Part shown: positions 38,231 through 46,181 of the stretch, in pieces | Layout of the letters: the number at the start of each line of letters is the position of its first letter | How positions within the stretch are numbered: position 1 is the first letter of the stretch | Source of the DNA: Rhodospirillum sp. | GTDB lineage: Bacteria; Pseudomonadota; Alphaproteobacteria; Rhodospirillales; Rhodospirillaceae | Direction of reading: 5' to 3' | Assembly (NCBI GenBank): GCA_021741145.1 | Contig: JAIOYK010000033.1 | Location: forward strand, 1 to 61,063 | Length of the DNA stretch: 61,063 bases | The notes under the pieces: model-generated | Databases searched by the model: none | What the model saw: only the letters and a program-made list of their open reading frames with translations | What the model was told of the DNA's origin: nothing | Position numbers and translations under genes: made by a program

Positions 38231-38413
38231 TCACATGAACCACGCCATGGCGACGGCGGTGACGGTAACAATACTCACCAGCAGCCAGCCCCGTTTGCGG
38301 TTGTCAGCCCACGGATCCTCGCCCTTGCCGACGCCGGACAGCAGGTGAATGGCCGCGCTGACGATGGCGAACATCAGCGCGAACTTGATAAGGATTGGAA
38401 TCAGCGTGGACAA
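38231..38413 (-). CDS. Small two-span membrane protein
   Basis: A 60-residue protein with two membrane segments (IPILIKFALMFAIVSAAIHL and WLLVSIVTVTAVAMAWFM) linked by a short charged loop (GKGEDPWADNRKR). The start is TTG with AAAGGA upstream. Similar tiny unnamed proteins exist in Rhodospirillaceae, to my recollection. Function unknown. Confidence 0.6.
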   Translation of the reverse strand: MSTLIPILIKFALMFAIVSAAIHLLSGVGKGEDPWADNRKRGWLLVSIVTVTAVAMAWFM

Positions 38414-38449
38414 GGGACCATCCTTTGGGTCGGATCGTGATGCCCTATC

Positions 38450-39040
38450 CTACTGCTTGGGCTGGCCGTTCAAAAGGCCCAGGGTATCCGAGCTAAAACG
38501 GATCTGGGACAGGCCAAGGCGCGCGGCCACGGTACTGGCCGCTCCCTTGCCATCAGCCAGGGGAATTCCATTGAACAGGGCATCGGTGACCTCGCCCACG
38601 GTTGGGGCCGCGCCGTCCTTGTAGACAACGGCTTCCACCTCGTCTCCACCATAGAACTTGCTGAGTTCCTCCTTCAGGCGGTCGGCCTGATAGGTGGCCG
38701 CGGCGATGCCCGATAATCCCTGATCGGCCACCTCGTCCTGGATGGATTTTACCGCCTCGGCCACGGCGTCATTGGTGAACACCGTTCCCGAATCCGACTG
38801 GTAGCCGATCACCTCTCCGTCCACCTTGAACAGGGAGGTGATGGGCTCGTCCTCCAGGGCCTTGCTGGCCTTGTTGAGTTGGCCCTGCGCCAAGCCCTGG
38901 ATATTGGCGAACAGCTGGTCGAGCTGTTCCTTGAATTTCGCCTGATCGGACGGACTCGCCGTGGCGATATCCTTGGCGCTATCGCCAAGGCCCAGGAATT
39001 GGAGCGCCTGTTGACCCAGGCCCTCGAAATCAATGGACAT
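38450..39040 (-). CDS. Hypothetical helical protein
   Basis: A 196-residue soluble protein with no recognised domain: MSIDFEGLGQQALQFLGLGD, then amphipathic helices (SDQAKFKEQLDQLFANIQGL) and a C-terminal part with PTVGEVTDALFNGIPLADG. GGGGAGA lies 7 bases before the ATG. It precedes the 60-residue membrane protein on the same strand. Confidence 0.7.
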   Translation of the reverse strand: MSIDFEGLGQQALQFLGLGDSAKDIATASPSDQAKFKEQLDQLFANIQGLAQGQLNKASKALEDEPITSLFKVDGEVIGYQSDSGTVFTNDAVAEAVKSIQDEVADQGLSGIAAATYQADRLKEELSKFYGGDEVEAVVYKDGAAPTVGEVTDALFNGIPLADGKGAASTVAARLGLSQIRFSSDTLGLLNGQPKQ

Positions 39041-39446
39041 GACAGTCTCCCCTTGGAATCTTGATCCGCTCCCCTCTTCCTTGGCAAGGGGGGTACCAAA
39101 GGCTAAGCAAGGGGAGTGCCAAAGGGTAACAGGTTGAATCCAGGAACATCCCCCCTCCAATAGGAGCCCGAAGGGGAAAAATCCGTCTCCGTCCCGCCCA
39201 AGACCCGGCAATTATGACCCAGCGAGCCACCTCCCCAAGGTCCACCCGGGAAAAAGCAAAAATCAAAGTAAATAGCGTGAAATAGCCATGTCACTTAAAT
39301 CCATTTCACTTAAATCCATTTCACTTAAATATCGAGATCAGCATTCTGGCACGATGGGACATGTCCTTCCGAAGAGTCCTCCGTTTCACTCCCTTGCAAC
39401 ATTCAGCCCCCTTGCCCGGCTTGCCGGGCGAGGTTAAAATATAGCC
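39041..39446. other. Divergent intergenic region with two sets of short repeats
   Basis: No gene seen. Contents are a 23-bp imperfect direct repeat (39084-39106 and 39107-39129), the 15-bp tandem repeats at 39291-39330, and a perfect 7-bp hairpin GCCCGGC/GCCGGGC at 39414-39429 shortly before the marR start. Confidence 0.6.
39291..39330 (+). repeat. 15-bp tandem repeats upstream of marR
   Basis: TCACTTAAATCCATT occurs at 39291-39305 and 39306-39320, with a third partial copy to 39330. Each unit junction creates the near-palindrome ATTTCACTTAAAT, which could be a repeated regulator site. Confidence 0.75.
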
Positions 39447-39890
39447 ATGAATGATCATCCCACCTACAACCCGGATCGGTCGCTCGGTTATATGAGCAAC
39501 ATGGTCGCGCGGCAGTTCAAGCAGGCCCTGGACCGACGGATCCAGCCCCTTGGCCTGTCCTCTGGCGTTTTTCCCGTTCTGTTGCAGCTTTGGGCAAAGG
39601 ATGGCCAGTTCCAGTCGGAACTGTTGAAGGCCATCAAGGTGGAGCAGCCGACCCTGGCCAATACCCTGTCGCGCATGGAACGGGACGGTTTGGTCCGACG
39701 GGAGGCGGATTCCGAGGATCGGCGCCGCTCCCGGGTCTACCTGACCGACCGGGCGCGGGAAATCGAACGGGACGCCGTGACCCACGCCATGGACATCAAC
39801 ATCCGGGCCTCCAGCGTGCTTACGCCGGAGGAACATGCCCAGCTTCTCGACTTTCTGGTCCGAGTTTCCCAGGGGTTCAACGAAGGTTAG
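39447..39890 (+). CDS. MarR family regulator
   Basis: A 147-residue winged-helix regulator. The recognition region is LLKAIKVEQPTLANTLSRME and the wing is DSEDRRRSRVYLT. It resembles the HosA/SlyA-like subgroup. GAGG lies upstream at a long 13-base spacing. It is convergent with the aromatic island's MBL gene. Targets are unknown; the AT-rich repeats in its own leader are candidate autoregulatory sites. Confidence 0.88.
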   Translation: MNDHPTYNPDRSLGYMSNMVARQFKQALDRRIQPLGLSSGVFPVLLQLWAKDGQFQSELLKAIKVEQPTLANTLSRMERDGLVRREADSEDRRRSRVYLTDRAREIERDAVTHAMDINIRASSVLTPEEHAQLLDFLVRVSQGFNEG

Positions 39891-39921
39891 GGCTTCGACT
39901 CGAACACAAGCTTCAAGCCGG

Positions 39922-39956
39922 AAAAAGGGCGCTCCGAAGGGATCTTCGAAGCGCCC
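39922..39956 (-). terminator. Terminator of the minus-strand aromatic operon
   Basis: Thirteen-bp stem with one mismatch (39927-39939 with 39944-39956). On the minus strand it is followed by T5, complementary to the A-run 39922-39926. It may also end the convergent marR transcript. Confidence 0.8.
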
Positions 39957-39971
39957 GCGTCCTTTGTTGGT

Positions 39972-40922
39972 TCAGCTGTTCAGGGACGACCACATGTCCT
40001 TGTCGCGCTCCGCCGTCCAGATGGACGGGCGGACCATGCCACCGGCTTCATCATAGGCGCGGGAGACATCGAAGGGCATGCAGTGCTCGTAGATCACCCA
40101 GTCGCCGTACTTTGGATCCATACGCGCCTTGGTCAGGTCGAAAGTTTCTTTCAGGGACTTGTTTCCGGCCCGCCCTTCCTTGGCGGAGTCAAACAGGTCG
40201 GTCAGGAACGCCTGGGTCAGGGCCATGGCGTTCTCGCAATCCTCGGGGGTGGTCAGGGCGTCGCCCCGGCCCGGGACCAGCTTTTCCGGCTTCAGGGCGC
40301 GCAGGGCGTCCAGGGTGGCCGGCCAATCGGTCAGATGGGCGTCGCCCGTATAGGGAGTCGCGCCGAATTCCACCAAATCGCCGGAATAGAGGATCTTCTG
40401 GTCCGCCAACCAAGCGACCGTATCCCCCTGGGTATGGCCCTTGCCCGGCGACCAGATCTCCACCGGGCGATTGCCCAGGTCCACGGTGATCTTGCCGTCG
40501 AAAACGAGGGTCGGCCATGTCAGACCGGGGATGGTCTCCTCCCCCTGGAACAGGCGGGGGAAGCGGCCCAGTTCACTGTCGTAATCCTGCTGGCCCCGCT
40601 CGACGATCATCTCGTGGGTCAGGCGCGAGGCGATGACGGTCTCCGCCCCATAGCCCGCGGCACCCAGCACGCGCACGGCGTGGTAATGGGTCATCAGGAT
40701 ATATTTGACGGGCTTATCGGTCACCTCGCGGATCCGCTCCATCACCTTTTGAGCCATGAAGGGAGTCGCCTGGGTGTCGATCACCATCACCGCGTCGTCA
40801 CCGACGATCACACCGGTATTGGGGTCCCCCTCCGCGGTATAGGCATAGGCGCCCTCGCCCAATTTGGCGAAGGTCACGGTCTTGTCGCCCAAATCTCCGG
40901 TGGAGGCGAAGGTCTTGCTCAT
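39972..40922 (-). CDS. MBL-fold hydrolase with altered metal motif
   Basis: A 316-residue metallo-beta-lactamase-fold protein. The usual HxHxDH zinc motif reads H79-Y-H81-A-V83-R84, so the Asp and last His are replaced. Downstream ligands appear present (GKGHTQGDT, YSGDLVE). It is the last gene of the aromatic operon after DUF2783, with AGGAG before the ATG. It may be a thioester or lactone hydrolase, or a single-metal enzyme acting on a ring-cleavage product (inference). Confidence 0.85.
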   Translation of the reverse strand: MSKTFASTGDLGDKTVTFAKLGEGAYAYTAEGDPNTGVIVGDDAVMVIDTQATPFMAQKVMERIREVTDKPVKYILMTHYHAVRVLGAAGYGAETVIASRLTHEMIVERGQQDYDSELGRFPRLFQGEETIPGLTWPTLVFDGKITVDLGNRPVEIWSPGKGHTQGDTVAWLADQKILYSGDLVEFGATPYTGDAHLTDWPATLDALRALKPEKLVPGRGDALTTPEDCENAMALTQAFLTDLFDSAKEGRAGNKSLKETFDLTKARMDPKYGDWVIYEHCMPFDVSRAYDEAGGMVRPSIWTAERDKDMWSSLNS

Positions 40923-40966
40923 GGGGTACTCCTAAAAGAAAAGCGTCATTGAAGAGAAGGGGGGGC

Positions 40967-41194
40967 TCACGCCGCATGGGCCTGGGACGTGGCCCCCGTG
41001 GGCTCGATCCCGTCCCGGGCCATGTCCAGGGCCTCGCGCAGGGCGTCCATATCCCCAACGTGGTTGGCCAGCAGCAGGATCAGGCGGGCATTGACCGCCA
41101 GACTCTGATCCTCGGACAGGTCCCGGTGGGCCTCGATCAAGGCCTCGTAAAAATCGTCGGGACGGGCAATGTTCGGATTGGTGTTGAGTTTCAT
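40967..41194 (-). CDS. DUF2783 family protein
   Basis: A 75-residue helical protein of the DUF2783 family (DDFYEALIEAHRDLSEDQSL, ARLILLLANHVGD). This family is typically encoded next to flavin monooxygenases of aromatic pathways, as here, 21 bp downstream of the FAD monooxygenase stop. GGGAGGGAGAG precedes the ATG. It may be an accessory subunit or stability factor; no function is established. Confidence 0.85.
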   Translation of the reverse strand: MKLNTNPNIARPDDFYEALIEAHRDLSEDQSLAVNARLILLLANHVGDMDALREALDMARDGIEPTGATSQAHAA

Positions 41195-41215
41195 GCTGTC
41201 TCTCCCTCCCTGGGT

Positions 41216-42874
41216 TCAGGCCGCGTGGCTGGCGGAAGACCGGCTAGATGGCCGGGCAGCGGCCTTGCCCACCGCCCGGTTCAGGGCGTCGGCGATCCTG
41301 GCTACGTCGAAGGACCGCCAGCGGGCGGCCACATGCTGGTCCGGACGCACCAGATAGGTGGTCCCGACCTGACCGTCATAGCGCTCGGCCAGACGACCCT
41401 TGGCATCCTGAATGTCCTTGCCGACCACCAGAACGTCATAGGGGACGCCATCCACCTCGCCACCGGTCAGGCCCGGGTCCTGGCCGAAGGTCAGAACGGT
41501 GAAGCGCCCGCCGATCCGGTCGAGGAACCAGCCGTCCTGGCCGTCGACCCAGACCGGCGCATCGGCGCAATTGGTGCCCGGCGTCATGGATCCGGAGAAA
41601 GCCGCGCCATCGGGGGTGTTCAGGGACGAGCCCGCATAGGGCGTGGGCATGGACAGTCGCCCGGAATTCACCAGGGGCCGGGCGAAGGGCCGGTCCCGGG
41701 CCAGATCAAGCACCGCGTCCCGGAAGGCCTTGCTGACCTTGCTTTTGGGCGTGATGAAATCCGTCGACCGGGTGGAGTTCCTGAGGTTGTCGTCCCCGGC
41801 GAAGACCCGCTCCTCGGAATAGGTATCAAGCAGGCTTTCCGGCGCCTTGCCCTCGCGCACCAGCTTCATTTTCCAGGCGAGGTTGTCCACGTCCTGAACC
41901 CCCGTATTGGCGCCCCGGGCGCCGAAGGGGGAGACCTGATGGGCGGCGTCCCCGGCGAAAAACACCCGGCCAGAGCGGAAATCACGCATCCGACGACAGG
42001 CGAACTGATAGACGCTGACCCACTCGAGTTCGAACTCCTGGTCCTCGCCCAGCATTTTTTTGAGCAGGGGGATCACATTCTCGGGCTTCTTGGCCTCTTC
42101 CGGATCGGCGTCCCAACCCAATTGAAAATCAATGCGCCAAACGTCGTCGGATTGCATGTGCAGCAAGACGGATTGATTGGGGTGGAAGGGCGGGTTGAAC
42201 CAGAACCAGCGCTCGGCGGGGAAGTCCGCCTTCATGACCACGTCGGCGATCAGGAAGCGGTCCATGAAGAACTGGCCGGTAAACTCCAGCCCCATCATCT
42301 TGCGGACGTCCGAATTCGCGCCATCGCAAGCCACCACCCAATCGGCCTCCATCCGGTACACACCGTCGGGAGTCTCCACCTGCATCACCGCGTGGTCCGG
42401 CTGGTTCTTGATGGAAATCACCTTGGACTTCCACCGCAGATCCACTAGGTCGCCCATCTCCTTCAGGCGGGCGATCAGGTATTCCTCCAGGTAGTATTGC
42501 TGCAGATTGATGAAGGCGGGGATTTTGTGGTCTTCCTCGGGCAACAGGTCGAACTGGTAGACCTGTTCCTCCCCACGGAAAACCTTGCCCACCTTCCAGA
42601 CCACGCCCTTGTCGACCATCGGCTTGGCGCAGCCCAGGCGGTCCCAGACTTCCAACGGCCGTTTGGCGTAGCAGACGGCGCGGGATCCGATGGACACCGT
42701 GTTGTTGTCATCCAGAACCACGACCGGAATGCCTTGGTGGGCCAGATCGAGCGCCATGGTCAGACCGATGGGTCCGGCACCGACAACCACCGCGGGGTGG
42801 CGCTTGACCAGGCCGTCACGCTGTTCGGCGCTCTGGACGTAGTCGAACTCCGGATAGGTGTATGTGTTCAGCAT
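41216..42874 (-). CDS. FAD-dependent aromatic monooxygenase
   Basis: A 552-residue class A flavoprotein monooxygenase of the PheA/MhpA type. It has the FAD motif VVVGAGPIGLTMALDLAHQG near residues 26-45, VVACDGANSDVRKMMG (the DG motif), and FFAGDAAHQVSPFGARGANT (the GD motif). The C-terminal ~130 residues form the thioredoxin-like domain found in phenol hydroxylase relatives. It probably para- or ortho-hydroxylates a phenolic acid to a ring-cleavable diol. ATG at 42874 follows GGGAGGT. Confidence 0.9.
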   Translation of the reverse strand: MLNTYTYPEFDYVQSAEQRDGLVKRHPAVVVGAGPIGLTMALDLAHQGIPVVVLDDNNTVSIGSRAVCYAKRPLEVWDRLGCAKPMVDKGVVWKVGKVFRGEEQVYQFDLLPEEDHKIPAFINLQQYYLEEYLIARLKEMGDLVDLRWKSKVISIKNQPDHAVMQVETPDGVYRMEADWVVACDGANSDVRKMMGLEFTGQFFMDRFLIADVVMKADFPAERWFWFNPPFHPNQSVLLHMQSDDVWRIDFQLGWDADPEEAKKPENVIPLLKKMLGEDQEFELEWVSVYQFACRRMRDFRSGRVFFAGDAAHQVSPFGARGANTGVQDVDNLAWKMKLVREGKAPESLLDTYSEERVFAGDDNLRNSTRSTDFITPKSKVSKAFRDAVLDLARDRPFARPLVNSGRLSMPTPYAGSSLNTPDGAAFSGSMTPGTNCADAPVWVDGQDGWFLDRIGGRFTVLTFGQDPGLTGGEVDGVPYDVLVVGKDIQDAKGRLAERYDGQVGTTYLVRPDQHVAARWRSFDVARIADALNRAVGKAAARPSSRSSASHAA

Positions 42875-42984
42875 CGTGAAACCTCCCTGTCGGGACGGGG
42901 GGCTTACGCCCACGCCGCCACCGTTTTTTTCATTGCCTTGAAGCGCCCTCTTTTCGGGGCTTGCATCGGATCTTCAACGGAGCC

Positions 42985-43998
42985 TCACCCCTTGTCTTCC
43001 ACAACCGTCTGTTCGATGGCGCCGAAGATGGACGCCCCCTCGGCGTCCTTCATCTCGATGCGGATGGTGTCGCCAAACCGCATGAACGGGGTGGAGGGCT
43101 TTCCGTCATAAATGGTCTCGATCATGCGGATCTCGGCGATGCAGGAATAGCCGAGTCCCCCTTCCGCCACCGGCTTGCCCGGGCCGCCATCCAACTTGTT
43201 GGACACCGTGCCGGATCCGACGATGGCCCCAGCCCCGAGGGGACGGGTCCTGGCGGCATGGGCGACGATCTCGGGGAAGGAGAAGGTCATGTCCTCCCCG
43301 GCCTCGGCCTTGCCGAACAAAACGCCGTTCAGGGTGCAGAGGAGGGGCAGATGGACCTTGCCATCCGTCCAGGCGGCGCCCAATTCGTCGGGCGTCACCG
43401 CCACCGGAGAGAACACGCTGGAGGGCTTGGACTGGAAGAAGCCGAAGCCCTTGGCCAGTTCCGCGGGAATCAGGCCGCGCAGGCTGACGTCATTGACCAG
43501 CATCAGCAGGCGAATTCCCTCCGCGGCTTTCTCGGGGCTGGCGCCCATGGGGATATCGCCGGTGATCACCGCGACCTCGCCCTCGAAGTCGATGCCCCAG
43601 CTTTCCGAGCCCAGGGGCACGTCCTGGCGGGGTCCAATGAAGGAATCAGAGCCCCCCTGGTACATCAGGGGATCGGTCCAGAAGGATTCCGGCAGTTCGG
43701 CGCCCCGGGCCTTGCGGACCAATTCCACATGGTTCACATAGGCCGACCCGTCGGCCCATTGGAAGGCGCGGGGCAGGGGCGATTCACAGGCGGCCTCGTC
43801 GAAGGCTTGACCCTTGGATCCGTCGTCATTGAGCGCGTCGGAGATCAGGGCCAGCTTGGGGAACAGGGCATCCCAGTCGTCCAGGGCGGCCTGGAGGGTG
43901 GGGGCGATCTCGGGCACGGGCTGGCATCGGGTCAGATCGCGGGAGACGACCACGAGCTGGCCGTCACGGGTCCCATTGGTCAGGGTGGCGAGTTTCAT
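42985..43998 (-). CDS. Fumarylacetoacetate hydrolase family protein
   Basis: A 337-residue FAH-like C-C hydrolase. Visible family parts include the MKLATLTNGTRDGQLVVVSR start, an ESWGIDFEGEVAVITGDIPM metal-site region (two Glu and Asp) and GAGAIVGSGTVSNKL. It should hydrolyse a fumarylpyruvate- or fumarylacetoacetate-like diketo acid, the last step after the MaiA-like isomerase encoded on the other side of the island. ATG at 43998 is chosen; upstream extension to 44055 lacks family character. Confidence 0.9.
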   Translation of the reverse strand: MKLATLTNGTRDGQLVVVSRDLTRCQPVPEIAPTLQAALDDWDALFPKLALISDALNDDGSKGQAFDEAACESPLPRAFQWADGSAYVNHVELVRKARGAELPESFWTDPLMYQGGSDSFIGPRQDVPLGSESWGIDFEGEVAVITGDIPMGASPEKAAEGIRLLMLVNDVSLRGLIPAELAKGFGFFQSKPSSVFSPVAVTPDELGAAWTDGKVHLPLLCTLNGVLFGKAEAGEDMTFSFPEIVAHAARTRPLGAGAIVGSGTVSNKLDGGPGKPVAEGGLGYSCIAEIRMIETIYDGKPSTPFMRFGDTIRIEMKDAEGASIFGAIEQTVVEDKG

Positions 43999-44073
43999 CG
44001 AATGGTCCTTGAAGCGGCGCGTGGAACGGCGGCCCCGGTCGACCCGCCATCCCACGAAAGAGTGTGACGTTGG

Positions 44074-44610
44074 CTAGCTGGAGAATTCCTTGCTGTGCAT
44101 CCAGGCGGCGTGTTCGGGCGCGCGCTTGGTCTTGGACCACTCCTCCAGCATCTCCCATTTCACGGCGTCGAGCTTGCTGTCCATCTCGGGCGTGTTCGTA
44201 TCCACGGCCAGTTCCAAGCGATGTCCGCTGGGATCGAAGAAATAGATGGACTGAAAAATAGTGTGGTCGGTGGGACCCACGACATCGATGCCATCGGCTT
44301 CCAGCTTGGCCTTGACCGCCATCATCTCCTCCATCGAGCCCATCTTGAAGGCGATGTGCTGCACCCAATCCGGAGAGTTGGGGTCCCTCCCCTGCTCCGG
44401 GGAATTGGGCAGTTCGAAGAAGGCCAGGATGTTGCCCATGCCCGCGTCCAGGAAGATGTGCATATAGGGGTCCGGTGCCTTGGTGGACGGAACCTGGTTC
44501 TCGGCGATCGCCAGGACGAACCCCATATCCAGGTACCTGCCGTACCACTCCACGGTTTTCTTGGCGTCCTTACAGCGATAGGCCACATGGTGGATGCGCT
44601 GAATCGTCAT
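44074..44610 (-). CDS. VOC-fold protein, candidate ring-cleavage dioxygenase
   Basis: A 178-residue protein of two vicinal-oxygen-chelate modules. Positions matching metal ligands are H8 (IHHVAY), E66 (FFELPN), H85 (VQHIAF) and E133 (HRLELA). H116 and Y123 (HTIFQSIYFFDPSG) sit where extradiol dioxygenases carry active-site residues. First gene of the operon, reading away from the divergent transporter. No cupin-type gentisate or homogentisate dioxygenase is nearby, so this is the best candidate for ring opening; it could instead be an isomerase. Confidence 0.85.
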   Translation of the reverse strand: MTIQRIHHVAYRCKDAKKTVEWYGRYLDMGFVLAIAENQVPSTKAPDPYMHIFLDAGMGNILAFFELPNSPEQGRDPNSPDWVQHIAFKMGSMEEMMAVKAKLEADGIDVVGPTDHTIFQSIYFFDPSGHRLELAVDTNTPEMDSKLDAVKWEMLEEWSKTKRAPEHAAWMHSKEFSS

Positions 44611-44942
44611 CTCCGTTCCTTCCTGTCAATGGTGCCGCCTTGGGGCGGTTCAACGGCCCCATAATTTGTTGCAAATGAAATTTTATCAATGATTTTTTGC
44701 ACTCTTAGCACCTGATTTCTCTCCGTTTTCCTGAGTTTTCAATGGTATCAAACCCGCCCTATATTCATATTTTCTTTTAATAAACAGATAGGTATGAGAT
44801 ATCCGAGAAAGCGCTTGAAATTTGTTTCAGCCCCGTGGATTATTGTTTCAATAGAAACTAAAAATAAGAGAACGCCCGTCAAACGGACCCTCCGCGCCCC
44901 CGTCGCGGATCCCGCCAAACCTCTCTCAGGGAGACTCCATCC
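44611..44942. promoter_or_regulatory. Divergent control region of the aromatic island
   Basis: AT-rich 332-bp region between the catabolic operon and the TRAP operon. It contains a perfect 5-3-5 palindrome ATTTG-TTG-CAAAT at 44664-44676, close to the VOC gene start, and GTTTC-AATA-GAAAC at 44845-44858, about 85 bp before dctP. The first has the geometry of MarR operators; the regulator at 48086 is the obvious candidate. Confidence 0.6.
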
Positions 44943-45977
44943 ATGACGCGTCTGTTTGTTTCCGCCCTCGTCGCCTGCGGCCTTCTGGGCACGGCGACCC
45001 TGGCCAAGGCCGAGGACCCCATTGTCCTCAAGATGAGCCATTTCCTCCCCTCCTCCCACCCCAGCCAAACGGACTTCCTGGAGCCTTGGGCCAAGGAGCT
45101 GGAAGCGCGCGCCAAGGGCCGGGTGAAGGTCGAGATCTATTCGGCGGGATCGGCCTTCGGCAATGTGGCTAACCAACTCGATCAGGTGAAGGCCGGCGTG
45201 ATCGACATCGCCCATGGCCTGTCGGGCATCCCCCGGGGCCGCCTGCCCCGCACCCTGATCATGGACATGCCCTTCCTGGTGAAAACCGCGGACGCGGCCT
45301 CCAAGACCCTCTGGGACCTTTACGCCGACGGCGACATCGCCCCGGAATACGAGGGGTTGAAGGTCCTGGCCCTGCATGCCCATAACGCCGGGCTGATCCA
45401 CACCCGGGACAAGCCAGTCTCCACCATGGAAGATCTGGCGGGTCTGCGCCTGCGCACCCCCTCCCAGGCCGTGTCCATGATGTTGGAACAGTTGGGCGCC
45501 ACCCCCGTGGGCATGCCGCCGACCGAAGTCTACGCCGCCCTGCAAAAGGGCGTGATCGACGGCAATGCCTTCACCTATGAGGCCGTCCATAGCTTCAAGC
45601 TCCATGAAGTCCTGAAGCACCACCTGGACGCCAAGGCCTATACCACCACCTTCTTCTTCGTCATGAACAAGCGGAAGTACGACTCCCTACCCGAGGATAT
45701 CCGCGCGGTCATCGACGACATGTCCGGCGCGCCCCTGGTCGCCAAGTTCGGCGGCTGGTGGACCAAATGGGACGAAGCGGGCAAGACGGACATTATCGCG
45801 GCGGGCAATACGGTGACTCCGCTGTCCGACGCCGAGCGCGCGAAGTGGCGCGAGGCCCTGGCCCCCATGATCGACGCCTACCTGACCGTGGCGGAAGAAC
45901 AGGGCGCCGAGAATGCCCGGGCCATCTATGTCAAGGCCCAGAAGCTGGTGGAAAAATACGAGGGTGCCGGGAACTAA
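44943..45977 (+). CDS. dctP: TRAP transporter substrate-binding protein (aromatic island)
   Basis: A 344-residue DctP-family receptor: signal peptide MTRLFVSALVACGLLGTATL ending AKA, then VLKMSHFLPSSHP, GRVKVEIYSAGSAFGNVANQ, LAGLRLRTPSQAVSMMLEQL and VYAALQKGVIDG. It probably captures the aromatic acid consumed by the divergent operon (inference from context). The next gene, dctQ, starts 205 bp later, with palindromic element copy B in between. Confidence 0.92.
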   Translation: MTRLFVSALVACGLLGTATLAKAEDPIVLKMSHFLPSSHPSQTDFLEPWAKELEARAKGRVKVEIYSAGSAFGNVANQLDQVKAGVIDIAHGLSGIPRGRLPRTLIMDMPFLVKTADAASKTLWDLYADGDIAPEYEGLKVLALHAHNAGLIHTRDKPVSTMEDLAGLRLRTPSQAVSMMLEQLGATPVGMPPTEVYAALQKGVIDGNAFTYEAVHSFKLHEVLKHHLDAKAYTTTFFFVMNKRKYDSLPEDIRAVIDDMSGAPLVAKFGGWWTKWDEAGKTDIIAAGNTVTPLSDAERAKWREALAPMIDAYLTVAEEQGAENARAIYVKAQKLVEKYEGAGN

Positions 45978-45980
45978 TCC

Positions 45981-46110
45981 TAGAGTGCTCCGAGATCAAG
46001 TTGGCCCAACTTGGCCCAACTTGGCCCAACTTGGCCTCGAAGGCACACTAAAATTTATAAGATTAGAGGGAAACTGGGCCAGCTTGACTCAAGCTGATCC
46101 AGTTTCACTA
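45981..46110 (+). repeat. Dispersed palindromic element, copy B
   Basis: Same two-part element as at 3486-3610. The right hairpin (46065-46110) is nearly identical. The left hairpin is degenerate: its right arm is replaced by three tandem 10-bp CCCAACTTGG-type units (about 46001-46034). It starts 4 bp after the dctP stop and lies between dctP and dctQ, where other TRAP operons in this window have a plain hairpin. Confidence 0.85.
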
Positions 46111-46181
46111 GGCCGCCCCGGAGCCGCGAAGCCTCCCTCCGCGGCCCCCTCTCGCCCGTCCGTCCCCCAAGGAGCATCCCC

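Noticed and set aside
44611-44942. Sigma-54 promoter for the aromatic or TRAP operons
   Set aside because: No TGGCAC-N5-TTGC-type element could be found in the intergenic sequence.
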